Source: Verrucomicrobiales bacterium (GTDB taxonomy: Bacteria > Verrucomicrobiota > Verrucomicrobiia > Limisphaerales > UBA11320). Taken from it: 59,292 bases of DNA. Shown one piece after another: positions 17,258 through 25,953 of the stretch. The position numbers and the translations under genes were made by a program. A model generated the notes under the pieces. That model was given only the letters and a program-made list of their open reading frames with translations. It searched no databases and had not been told where the DNA came from. Numbering within the stretch: the stretch's first letter is position 1; each line of letters starts with the position of its first letter. The stretch is from assembly GCA_016793885.1 (NCBI GenBank), contig JAEUHE010000248.1, forward strand, positions 1 through 59,292, in the 5' to 3' direction.

Positions 17258-18628
17258 ATGCACTCTGCAGTTTCTCACCATCGATACCTGCCCGCCCCAC
17301 TCCTGCTCCTCCTCGCTGTCTCTCTGCTTTCAACGACGAGGCTGCGGGCGGACGATTGGCCGCAGTGGCTCGGACCACAACGCGATGGCGTCTGGCGCGA
17401 GACCGGCATCATCGATCGCTTCCCAACCAACGGCCTGCGCTACCTGTGGCGCACGCCCATCGGAGGCGGCTACAGCGGACCCGCCGTTTCCGGCGGACGC
17501 GTGTACGTGATGGACCGCCAGCTGGCCACCGGCGCCACCAACCCAGCCAGCCCGTTCACGCGCGGAGAGATCCCTGGGCGCGAGCGCATTCTCTGCCTGG
17601 ATGAAAGGGATGGAAGATTACTCTGGAAGCATGAATACGACAGCGCTTACACGGTGAGCTACGCCGCCGGTCCGCGGGTCACTCCCTCGGTGGCTGATGG
17701 AAAAGTCTACACCGTGGGCAGTGAGGGAGATCTGGTTTGTCTCGATGCGACATTGGGGACTCTCGTGTGGTCGCGCGACTTCAAGAAGGAATTCGGAATC
17801 AAGACTCCGACGTGGGGATTCGCCGGACACCCGCTGGTCGACGGAAGAAAAGTGATTTGCCTGGCCGGAGGCGAAGGCAGCGTTGCGGTGGCTTACGACA
17901 AGGATACCGGAAAGGAGCTGTGGCGCGCGCTCAGCGCCAAGGAGCCTGGCTATGCTCCGCCCATGATCTACGAGTTTGCGGGTAAACGGCAGCTGATCCT
18001 CTGGCATCCGGAGGCCGTCAGCGGCCTGGATCCCGAAACCGGCAAGGTTTACTGGAGTCATGCCCTCACCCCCTCCGTGCGCTTCGGCATGACCATCCCC
18101 ACTCCCCTGAAGATAGGCAACCTGCTCTTTCTCACCTCATTCTATAACGGCTCCCTCCTGCTCAAGGTCGATTCGGATCAACCCTCCCCAGTGTGGGCCA
18201 GCCAAAAGGTGAGCGAGAAGGACACCGACGGTCTGCACAGCGTGATGGCCACCCCCATGATTGAGAATGGATTCATCTATAGCCCGTGTAGCTATGGCCA
18301 ATTCCGCTGCCTCAAGCTCCAGACCGGAGAACGGCTGTGGGAAACCTTCGCTCCCACCAGCGGAAAGTCGGAGCGTTGGGGCCATGCGTTCGTCATCAAG
18401 CACCACGAACGTGCATTTCTGTTCAGTGAGAAGGGCGATCTGATCATTGCTCGCCTGACCCCGGAGAAGTATGAGGAGATTAGCCGCGCTCATCTGCTGG
18501 ATCCCATCAACCGGGATGCCGGGCGATTGGTAGTTTGGTCGCATCCAGCGTTCGCGAACCGGCGCATTTACGCCAGAAATGATCAGGAGATCGTCTGCGT
18601 GTCCCTGGCTAAGCCCAGCTCCCCCTAA
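17258..18628 (+). CDS. Secreted PQQ-like beta-propeller repeat protein (456 aa)
   Basis: A signal peptide (LPAPLLLLLAVSLLSTTRLRA) precedes DDWPQWLGPQRDGVWRETG, the standard opening of exported PQQ-like propeller proteins in planctomycetes and verrucomicrobia. Blades carry the tryptophan docking pattern: RDGRLLWKHEYDSAY, LGTLVWSRDF, TGKELWRALS, TGKVYWSHAL and TGERLWETFAP. True PQQ dehydrogenase ligands are not evident, so a binding or scaffold role is more likely than alcohol oxidation. The protein ends soon after IYARNDQEIVCVSLA, as expected for the closing strand. It is convergent with the phosphatase gene at 18691 with only 62 bases between them. Confidence 0.85.
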   Translation: MHSAVSHHRYLPAPLLLLLAVSLLSTTRLRADDWPQWLGPQRDGVWRETGIIDRFPTNGLRYLWRTPIGGGYSGPAVSGGRVYVMDRQLATGATNPASPFTRGEIPGRERILCLDERDGRLLWKHEYDSAYTVSYAAGPRVTPSVADGKVYTVGSEGDLVCLDATLGTLVWSRDFKKEFGIKTPTWGFAGHPLVDGRKVICLAGGEGSVAVAYDKDTGKELWRALSAKEPGYAPPMIYEFAGKRQLILWHPEAVSGLDPETGKVYWSHALTPSVRFGMTIPTPLKIGNLLFLTSFYNGSLLLKVDSDQPSPVWASQKVSEKDTDGLHSVMATPMIENGFIYSPCSYGQFRCLKLQTGERLWETFAPTSGKSERWGHAFVIKHHERAFLFSEKGDLIIARLTPEKYEEISRAHLLDPINRDAGRLVVWSHPAFANRRIYARNDQEIVCVSLAKPSSP

Positions 18629-18690
18629 GAGCCCGCTGGGTTGAGATTGCTCCCGCAGGGCAAAAAGTGATGCGCCCCAGGCGCGTGGGC

Positions 18691-19389
18691 TCAACTCCCC
18701 GCGCCGGCAAAACCTTCGATCGCCCCCTCACGGACCTCCCCCCGCTCGTTGGCCTGCCAGTATTGTCCCGTGGCCGTGTCCAGGCAGGTCAACCAAGCGC
18801 CATAGCCCGCACCAGTATCTATGCAGGTGGCATGGCCCACATCCAAGATCTGACCATTGAGTTGAGCGGTGTGCCCACAGATGACGCGGCGTCCGGAGCG
18901 ATGCGGACGGATCTGACGAAATCCTTCCCAAAACAGCCAGTCGTCCGTCTGGTGGATCATCTCCACTTCGGAGTCCAACGCGGCATGAACGAACAGACTT
19001 CGTTCATCCTCCCAGAAACGGACGGTGTGGTTGAAAAAATTCCAATGGGTCGCCGGGATACGCTGGGCCCAGGCCTCGAGTCCTTTCTCCGGACGGATGT
19101 CATACGATTCAAGCGTTTCCCATCCGCCGCATGCCCCCCACAGTCTGGCTGAAAGGCCATCCAGACGGGCGTCCATGATCATGACCTCGTGGTTGCCTCG
19201 AACAAACACCGTCTCGTGCGAGCCTCGCAGCTCCAGGAGCTGGTCAACCACCTGACATGATGCCGGCCCGCGATCGATGTAATCCCCCAGGAACACGATC
19301 CGATCCTCAGACCTCGGCACCACCCGCGCCAACAGCGCCTGCAACGCGCTGCTGCACCCATGAATATCGCCAATGGCCAGAGTACGCAT
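18691..19389 (-). CDS. PPP-family metallophosphoesterase / protein phosphatase (232 aa)
   Basis: The three metal-binding motifs of the PPP family are intact: GDIHGC near residue 7, GDYIDRG near 35 and GNHE near 65. A later VICGHT supplies the fourth ligand region. The size and motif spacing match bacterial PrpA/PrpB-like serine/threonine phosphatases and the related diadenosine-tetraphosphatases. The sequence alone does not separate these, so the substrate is open. There is no signal peptide, so it is cytoplasmic. The second half (WNFFNHTVRFWEDERSLFVHAAL) has the FVHA block typical of the family. The gene stands alone, with a repeat cluster upstream where its promoter should lie. Confidence 0.88.
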   Translation of the reverse strand: MRTLAIGDIHGCSSALQALLARVVPRSEDRIVFLGDYIDRGPASCQVVDQLLELRGSHETVFVRGNHEVMIMDARLDGLSARLWGACGGWETLESYDIRPEKGLEAWAQRIPATHWNFFNHTVRFWEDERSLFVHAALDSEVEMIHQTDDWLFWEGFRQIRPHRSGRRVICGHTAQLNGQILDVGHATCIDTGAGYGAWLTCLDTATGQYWQANERGEVREGAIEGFAGAGS

Positions 19390-19450
19390 CTGAGCCTAAT
19401 CGTTGCACTGGCAGGCCAATGCGTCAATTGACGATCGACCTCCCGTGGGA

Positions 19451-19590
19451 TGGGGGGGGTGACTATTTCCGGGTGAGGATCCCCCTCCGAGAGGCCGAAA
19501 AGCTGTAGAGAGCTACAGGAAACCAGAACTATAAACCTCATCGGACCGCTTCGCGAGCAACAGGGTCATTTGGAGTGCGGCACTGTTAAA
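19451..19590. repeat. Diverged copy of the multi-hairpin repeat plus linker
   Basis: Contains a GTGACTATTTCCGGGTGAGGATCCCCCTCC module, then GAAAAGCTGTAGAGAGCTACAG (right-hand hairpin of the 8385 family), then CGCTTCGCGAG (its linker) and TTTGGAGTGCGGCA (the left end of a next, lost copy). The order thus equals an element-linker-element junction of the tandem array. Confidence 0.65.
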
Positions 19591-19648
19591 AATCGGGACT
19601 AGACAAATCGGAGGACACGGGCGTTTCTCACTTGGGCAGCAGTGGCTC

Positions 19649-19890
19649 GAACCCACAGGGTTCAAAGAGATTTATACGGGGGTGCTCGCACCCCCGGAAC
19701 TGTTAAAATTACGGAGCATCGCGCAGCGATGCCACCGGCCTCTGCGACCTGGGTCACCCTACTCAAGGAACCTATTCAGTTCGTCAGTCCATTGGCCGAC
19801 GGGTGGCACGCCTTTCAGGGTGCTGTTGAATAGGGGGCCGACAAACCGGGGGTGTCGCTGCGCGCCACACCCCGGCTAATCTCTTTGAAC
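19649..19890. repeat. Second member of dispersed repeat family B
   Basis: Hairpins in order: GAACCC-ACA-GGGTTC (19649-19663), GGGGGTG-CTCG-CACCCCC (19678-19695), GCATCGC-GCA-GCGATGC (19716-19732), CCGGGGGTGT...ACACCCCGG (19846-19874), then GGCTAATCTCTTTGAACC. The GCATCGC palindrome and the GGCTAATC tail match 2030-2163, but the intervening sequence has diverged. Nothing coding is visible between 19390 and 20159. Confidence 0.65.
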
Positions 19891-19984
19891 CTTTGGGATT
19901 CTCGGCTTCGGCATCAGGAACTCATGCAAAGAAGTGAGGATCCCGTACAACTTGTCTGGTCTCGATTTTTAACGGCAAAGATGA

Positions 19985-20062
19985 GAGCCCTCTGCCGCTT
20001 TTTCAGACCCGGCGGAGTCGGGGAATTGTGTTGGCTCAGACCCACCCTCACCCGGAAATAAT
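19985..20062. repeat. Mosaic repeat: left part of the multi-hairpin family joined to the CGGAAATA module
   Basis: GCCCTCTGCCGCTTTTTC (left hairpin remnant) is followed by GGCGGAGTCGGGGAATT and CTCACCCGGAAATAATCACACC. The last block is the reverse complement of the 19451 module and recurs at 37323-37430. It lies about 100 bases upstream of the secreted protein gene at 20160. Confidence 0.55.
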
Positions 20063-20159
20063 CACACCCGGCCGAAGGATAGGCTTGCCTAAACAGCCGC
20101 AAAACCTTAGTAGATGCCTTAACTCGCAGAAGGCTCCCAACCCTCAACCCCGATCATTC

Positions 20160-23100
20160 ATGAAGACGATTCACGAGTCTACTTGGGTCACACGGATATT
20201 CGCCAATGCTAGATCAACCCCACTCCGGGCTCTGCTTTTCCTGGCCCTCAACGCAATCGGCTGGATGGCGATCCCAAGCGCGCACGCCCAGTTAGGATCT
20301 TTGCTCCCACTTCCACTCCACGGCAATGCCCAAACCGATCTGGGATCGGACTACAATCCTCAGCTGAGCACGGATGGACAAGGAAACTGGGTAGCGGTGT
20401 GGAGCTCCACCGAGAACCTGAACGGCACCGCAGGGACGGATGCTGACATCCTGATCTCCCGCTCGACAGACAACGGTAGCTCCTGGTCGCCGCCAGCGCT
20501 GCTCAACCTCAATGGAACAGCCGACAGCGGCCAGGACCAACTTCCCCGCATCACGAATGACCGCCAGGGTAACTGGTTGGTGGTGTGGCAATCCTCCAGC
20601 ACGCCAGGAGGAACCGCAGGCAACGACTTCGACATCTTCTTCTCCGTTTCCTCCAATGGCGGAGTCAGCTGGTCCGCGCCCGCCGCGCTCAACTCGAACG
20701 CAAGCTCGGACACTCACGATGACCGCAACCCCGCTCTCTCCACGGATGGCAAAGGTGTCTGGATCGCCACTTGGGACGCTGCCAACGACGGGCTGAGCGG
20801 TGGTGATACCGAAATTTTCTTCGCGCGATCGGTTGATAACGGCCGGACTTGGTCGGCACGCGCCGTGCTCAATCGCAACTCGGATTCCGATGCGGGCCGT
20901 GACTTCCACGCCAGCATCGATGTGGATCGGTCGGGGACCTGGATTGCCGTGTGGTCCTCCGATGATGACCTAACTGGGATACCAGACTTTGACACCGACC
21001 TTCTGGTCGCCCGATCGGTGGATGAAGGAAAGACTTGGTCGGCCCCCTCCCTGCTCAACGGCAACGCCACCACAGATGAAGGCGAGGACTTTAATCCCGA
21101 GATTCGCGCCAGTCCCACCGGCATTTGGCTGGCCATCTGGGAGTCGGGTTCGTCGCTCGGCGGCACGATAGGACGCGACCAAGATATCCTGTTCAGCCGT
21201 TCCGCCGACGCGGGCCTCACGTGGAGCGCGGTGGAGCCCCTGAACCGAAGCGCGCGGCTTGATCAAGGCTTAGACAGCTTCCCCTCCTTAGCCACGGATG
21301 GAGCCGGCAATTGGGTGGCCCTTTGGAACTCGGAAGCCAACCTGAACAACGGGCTCGGATCCGATTCAGATATCCTGGCCGCCTATTCCACCGATGACGC
21401 CCGGTCGTGGTCGGCGCCGATTCCTCTCTCGGCCCACAGCGGACGCGACTCCGCGGCCGACCTCAATCCCCGCCTCGCCACCGACGGCCGGGGAGCTTGG
21501 GTCTTCGTCTGGAGCGCAGATGCTCTAGCCCCAGGCGCGCTGTTGAGCGATACCGACATTCTGGTGGCGTCCCTGATCCAGCCGCTTCTTTGGTCTTCAC
21601 CAACGTTCCTTCACACCAATGCGACTACCGACCTAGGAAACGATTTCGCTCCTCGCCTGGCGACCGATGGTCGGGGCGGTTGGGTTGCGACCTGGCACTC
21701 GTCGGAAAAATCCATTTCCAGATCGAACGTCGTTTGGGACGTCGTCGTATCACGTTCGAGCGACAATGGCCGGAGCTGGTCGCCAGCCGAACTTCTTTAC
21801 AGCCGGGTTGGCACCCATCTCGCCGACGGCCGAGACCCAGCCATCGCCACGGACCGTCAAGGAAACTGGATCATCGTCTGGACTTCCAGTGGCTTACCCG
21901 GCGAACCGACGGGCTCCGACTCCGACATCTTCTATGCCCTCTCCACCAATCATGGCCTCAGCTGGTCCCTCCCCAAGGCGGTGGCCCCCGAGGCAGTCAC
22001 CGATGCCGCATCGGACTTCTCAGCTTCGATCACCTCCGACGGTCAGGATGGCTGGGTAGTTGCCTGGGCCACCCAAGGTGGCGCCTACGGAAACGACTTC
22101 GACACCCTCAGATCCATCTCCAAGGACCGCGGGATGACCTGGTCGCCCTCTCTACCCCTGAATACCAACGCGGACACCGACATAGGAGACGACTTTTCCC
22201 CGCGCGTCGAAACGGATGGCGCCGGGCAATGGATCGCGGTCTGGATGTCGAATGACTCTTTGAATGATACCATCGGAAGGGATGACGACATCCTGGTGAG
22301 CTATTCCACCGATCAGGGTGAACGGTGGACGTCCCCTCGCCCGCTCAACCTGAATGCGGCGACCGATGGCGTCGATGATGATGACTACAACCCTCGGATT
22401 GCCACCGATCGAAGGGGCAACTGGCTCGCGATTTGGCACTCGGAGAGCACGCTAGCCAATACCATCGGAACCGACTTCGATATTCTGATGAGTCGGTCGA
22501 CCAACAACGGTGTCAGCTGGTCCGCCCCATTTCCTGTGAACGCGGACGCCGGATTCGATACCGAGGAGGACACGGACCCGGAGCTCGCCACCGATGGCTC
22601 GGGAACCTGGATCGCCGCCTGGACATCCAGCAAGCTGCCCCTCGGCGGGCGGAAAGGAAATCCGATCCAGGCGGAGGTCGTGCACGCCCGCTCGTTCGAC
22701 GACGGGATGTCTTGGTCGTTTCCGTCAGCCGTGAGCACCGAGGCCACCACCGACGAGACCCTCAATGTCAACCCAGTGATCCAGTCCGGAGGGAACCAAT
22801 GGATCGTCGCGTGGTCGTCAGCGCCCGACCTCCTGAACACCGACTACGATATCCGCTTCGCCTCCAGCTCCAGCGCCACCTCCGCCTTCACGCCCCCCTC
22901 CCCTACTGCCATCGCCCTCACGGTGCAAACGCAGCTGCCGGCCCCGGGCATGGCTGCAAACGTGGTGGTCCAATGGGCAGGAGGCCTCCCTCCGTTCCAA
23001 CTGCAACAGCGTTCTTCGCTCAGTTCCGGTGGCTGGGTGACAGTCGTCGCATCTACCTGCGATCGATCGGCGACATTCCCTATCGTCGGCAGCCAGCAGT

Positions 23101-24104
23101 ATTTTCGAGTGATAGGTGTACCGTCCGGCATCGATGCCCACCTCGGGTGGCTGGATTCCCACGAGTATGAATCCCCCGGCGGCGCCAACGCGATTGCCGA
23201 GACCCTTTTCATCGGTGGCTTTGGCCTGGACGCGGAGGTCGACATTCTGTCCTCCGGCGCGCTGCCCCTGGTCGTTCGACGGACGCTCTTTAACCGGAGT
23301 TCCCTGCCGATCGCGGCTGGCTATCGCGTCGCGCTGGAGATCCGCGGCTGGACCTTTTTGGCCGTCGGAGGTGATGTAGGTTACGTCCCGGGCGCGGATG
23401 CTCAGGTTCTGTTCAGCTGCGAGACCACCAACACCCCCGCGCTCCTTCCCGGACAATCGGGAGAGATCGAGTTCGAGCTGGGCGGTGCTGGCTGCCCTCC
23501 TGCGTTCCCTCTCCTGGCGTTGCCCTGCGGACTGTTTCGGGAAACGATGACGGTGGATTCGCCGGCGACCAGGACCGGAGATTGTGACGCGCTCGTCGAA
23601 GTCGAGACCGGAAACTTTATCTTTATCCAGGAGCCAAACCGGATCGAGATCCAGCTGGTGCTGGATCCCAATGCAGATCCAGATGTGCTGGCCGTCGATC
23701 GCCGACGCACGTGGGTTTTCGCGAATGGCGGGCGCAACAATGGCGATCCGTTCACCGTCACAACCCATCAATTGACGATCAACACCACCACTCCCGGATT
23801 CGCCTTTTTCGTCCGCGCCCGAATGCCTCGGGTGGGCCCAGAGGCTCCGACGGTCGGCACGTTTGTTCCCGGGATTCTCCAAGCACCCGCAGCTCCATCG
23901 GTTCAAGTCTCTCCCCTGGTTTACAACTATCAGGTGACCGTGGTGCCAGATCACAACGGCCTTTCGAGTTGCAATGTCATAGGCATCCCTTTCCGCTATG
24001 AGGAGAAAGTGGATACTACACTGACGGTCATCTCCACCAACGGATGCGCGATCGCGCAAAGATCCATTCTGGCAACGGGGATTTACGAGTGCATTTTCCA
24101 GTAA
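20160..24104 (+). CDS. Large secreted sialidase-like (BNR) repeat protein (1314 aa)
   Basis: I start at 20160, where MKTIHESTWVTRI leads into a signal peptide ending at PSAHAQ. The frame is open to 20028, but those codons cross a repeat. Residues about 45-960 hold 14 repeats of 60-75 residues with a core like TDGxGxWVAVWSS, a DxDI element and an SxDxGxSWS Asp box, the signature of BNR propeller blades. Fourteen units would make two seven-bladed propellers. The remaining 350 residues change character: an Ig/FN3-like segment (QVQWAGGLPPFQLQQRSS) and a beta-rich end with several Cys (GDCDALVEVE, SCNVIG). No sorting signal is seen at the C-terminus. Sialidase catalytic Arg residues cannot be identified, so enzymatic activity is unproven. 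It is probably surface or extracellular. Confidence 0.8.
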   Translation: MKTIHESTWVTRIFANARSTPLRALLFLALNAIGWMAIPSAHAQLGSLLPLPLHGNAQTDLGSDYNPQLSTDGQGNWVAVWSSTENLNGTAGTDADILISRSTDNGSSWSPPALLNLNGTADSGQDQLPRITNDRQGNWLVVWQSSSTPGGTAGNDFDIFFSVSSNGGVSWSAPAALNSNASSDTHDDRNPALSTDGKGVWIATWDAANDGLSGGDTEIFFARSVDNGRTWSARAVLNRNSDSDAGRDFHASIDVDRSGTWIAVWSSDDDLTGIPDFDTDLLVARSVDEGKTWSAPSLLNGNATTDEGEDFNPEIRASPTGIWLAIWESGSSLGGTIGRDQDILFSRSADAGLTWSAVEPLNRSARLDQGLDSFPSLATDGAGNWVALWNSEANLNNGLGSDSDILAAYSTDDARSWSAPIPLSAHSGRDSAADLNPRLATDGRGAWVFVWSADALAPGALLSDTDILVASLIQPLLWSSPTFLHTNATTDLGNDFAPRLATDGRGGWVATWHSSEKSISRSNVVWDVVVSRSSDNGRSWSPAELLYSRVGTHLADGRDPAIATDRQGNWIIVWTSSGLPGEPTGSDSDIFYALSTNHGLSWSLPKAVAPEAVTDAASDFSASITSDGQDGWVVAWATQGGAYGNDFDTLRSISKDRGMTWSPSLPLNTNADTDIGDDFSPRVETDGAGQWIAVWMSNDSLNDTIGRDDDILVSYSTDQGERWTSPRPLNLNAATDGVDDDDYNPRIATDRRGNWLAIWHSESTLANTIGTDFDILMSRSTNNGVSWSAPFPVNADAGFDTEEDTDPELATDGSGTWIAAWTSSKLPLGGRKGNPIQAEVVHARSFDDGMSWSFPSAVSTEATTDETLNVNPVIQSGGNQWIVAWSSAPDLLNTDYDIRFASSSSATSAFTPPSPTAIALTVQTQLPAPGMAANVVVQWAGGLPPFQLQQRSSLSSGGWVTVVASTCDRSATFPIVGSQQYFRVIGVPSGIDAHLGWLDSHEYESPGGANAIAETLFIGGFGLDAEVDILSSGALPLVVRRTLFNRSSLPIAAGYRVALEIRGWTFLAVGGDVGYVPGADAQVLFSCETTNTPALLPGQSGEIEFELGGAGCPPAFPLLALPCGLFRETMTVDSPATRTGDCDALVEVETGNFIFIQEPNRIEIQLVLDPNADPDVLAVDRRRTWVFANGGRNNGDPFTVTTHQLTINTTTPGFAFFVRARMPRVGPEAPTVGTFVPGILQAPAAPSVQVSPLVYNYQVTVVPDHNGLSSCNVIGIPFRYEEKVDTTLTVISTNGCAIAQRSILATGIYECIFQ

Positions 24105-24147
24105 GCGTGGATTCCCGTGGCGAGCTCTGTACACTAACTGGCACAGC

Positions 24148-25953
24148 ATGAGTTTGCTCAGCCAACTTGCGGGTTGCCATTTCGCGCCGTTGACCGATCT
24201 AGGTCCACGCCGCGCCAAACTGCTGTCACTCTGCAAAGAGTGGCGCATCCGCGGACACCTGTCCCTCACGCCGGAAGGGATCGAGTTCTGCCTGGCAGGG
24301 GCTCAAGAGCCCCTTCAGTGTCTATTGAAGGAGCTTAAGTCCTGGACCTGCCTTCAGGACCTCGAATTTTCAATTTCAAATACCTCCCATCAACCGTTCG
24401 ATCGGATACGGGTCACCATTCAACGGGAACTCGGCAGTCCAGACGTTCTCACCACCTCGGTGGTCCAACGCCGCGGCCTCTCCATCCCGCCTCACGCCTT
24501 CAAGGGATGGCTCGATCGGCGACGGAACATGGTCCTGCTCGACCTACGAGACGACCACGACGCACTCGCGAACGCCTTCGAGCGGGCCCAATCCATCAGG
24601 GTTTCCAGCCATCGGGAGCTGCCGGCCGCGCTCCGACGGCTGCAGCCCGAACTGAAGGAACAGCTGATCGTGCTCGTCTGCCAGAACGGCTCACGATCCG
24701 AGCAAGCCGCACACCTGCTCCAACATCAGGGCTTCAGGAGGGTGTTCCGACTGAAAGGAGGGCTACGAGGGTATCGGGAAGCCTGCGAAAATGCACCACT
24801 GCTCGATCAAACCAAAGCCCCACAAGCCGCTTCGAACGAAGGGGGTAGGGTTGATCCGCCGGATCCCTGCACCTGCTTTGCCTGCGACACTCTGCTGAGC
24901 GAGGAAGCCCTGCGAGATCCGCGCTATGTCCCGGGCAAGTTCTGTCCTCATTGTTTCCTGACGGAGGCTCAGGAGATGGCCGCCAACATCGGGACTCGAC
25001 TAGCCCGGATCCGGACCGCAAGCAACCCACTGCCAGGAAGCTTCCCTCGCGACTGCTTTAAAGCCATCACGATACGACCATCGTGCGACGGCCGGACGGT
25101 GTTGGATGCGCTCCGATTTGCAGTCAGTCACCTGCCCGACTCTCATTGGGAACGTGAATGCCTCGAGGGACGGATTCTGAATAGCCACCACGAACCGGTC
25201 TCGGCCCGGCATCCGGTTCGCGCGGGGCAGACGTATCTTCACAGGTTTCCAGATACGATAGAACCGGACGTCAATCCCGACGTGGACATCCTTCACGAGG
25301 ATGCTGCGCTGATCGTAATCAACAAACCTGCGCCCCTACCCATGCACGCCGGCGGGCGATTTTTTCGCAACACCCTCCAACATCTTTTAAACGCCGCATA
25401 TCACCCCGAGCAGCCGCGTCCCGCGCACCGGCTGGATGCCAACACCACGGGAGTTCTGTTGATCACCCGCAACCAATTGTATGCTGGCCGGCTCCAACCA
25501 CAGTTCTCTCAAGGCCGGGTCAGAAAGCAGTATATTGTGCGCGTCCATGGACATCCCCCCGAAGACGTGTTCGATTGCGCGGCGGCCGTCAGCTCTGAGT
25601 CGCGGGAGTTGGGTTCGCGAGGGATAGCCCTCACCGGCGGCCTACCAGCCCGAACTGAGTTTCGCGTGCTGCGCCGGGATCCTGACGCCACCACCCTGCT
25701 CGAAGCTAGCCCGCTCACCGGTCGAACCAACCAGATCCGGGTCCACCTGTGGCATCTCGGATTTCCCGTCTGTGGCGACCCAGTGTATCTGCCGAAGGGT
25801 GGCCTGGGGCACACCCAAACCCTGGACACTCAAGCTCCCCCGCTGAATTTGCATTCCTGGCGAATCCAGTTCGGACATCCGCTTCATGGGCGCCCTGCCG
25901 AGTTCACCGCCCCCGTGCCAACATGGGCGGGATTCTTGCCGCTGGCAGGCTAA
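24148..25953 (+). CDS. Fusion of a rhodanese/TrhO-like domain and an RluA-family pseudouridine synthase (601 aa)
   Basis: Residues 1-225 resemble TrhO (YceA), a rhodanese protein that hydroxylates tRNA U34: an alpha/beta N-terminal domain, then a rhodanese domain with active-site loop CQNGSR (C178) and VFRLKGGLRGYRE. Residues 240-270 hold five cysteines (C241, C243, C246, C266, C269) in CTCFACD and FCPHC, a probable zinc site. Residues about 300-370 resemble an S4 domain. Residues 378-601 are an RluA-type synthase with catalytic HRLDANTTG (D430), LEASPLTGRTNQIRVHL and CGDPVYLPKG. The product should therefore combine two RNA-uridine modifying activities. It starts 43 bases after the previous stop. 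It meets the methyltransferase gene tail to tail with a 4-base overlap. Confidence 0.85.
   Translation: MSLLSQLAGCHFAPLTDLGPRRAKLLSLCKEWRIRGHLSLTPEGIEFCLAGAQEPLQCLLKELKSWTCLQDLEFSISNTSHQPFDRIRVTIQRELGSPDVLTTSVVQRRGLSIPPHAFKGWLDRRRNMVLLDLRDDHDALANAFERAQSIRVSSHRELPAALRRLQPELKEQLIVLVCQNGSRSEQAAHLLQHQGFRRVFRLKGGLRGYREACENAPLLDQTKAPQAASNEGGRVDPPDPCTCFACDTLLSEEALRDPRYVPGKFCPHCFLTEAQEMAANIGTRLARIRTASNPLPGSFPRDCFKAITIRPSCDGRTVLDALRFAVSHLPDSHWERECLEGRILNSHHEPVSARHPVRAGQTYLHRFPDTIEPDVNPDVDILHEDAALIVINKPAPLPMHAGGRFFRNTLQHLLNAAYHPEQPRPAHRLDANTTGVLLITRNQLYAGRLQPQFSQGRVRKQYIVRVHGHPPEDVFDCAAAVSSESRELGSRGIALTGGLPARTEFRVLRRDPDATTLLEASPLTGRTNQIRVHLWHLGFPVCGDPVYLPKGGLGHTQTLDTQAPPLNLHSWRIQFGHPLHGRPAEFTAPVPTWAGFLPLAG

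Noticed and set aside
22818..24269. Minus-strand frame of 483 codons
   Set aside because: Shadow of the BNR protein and the start of the fusion gene; residue composition is not protein-like.
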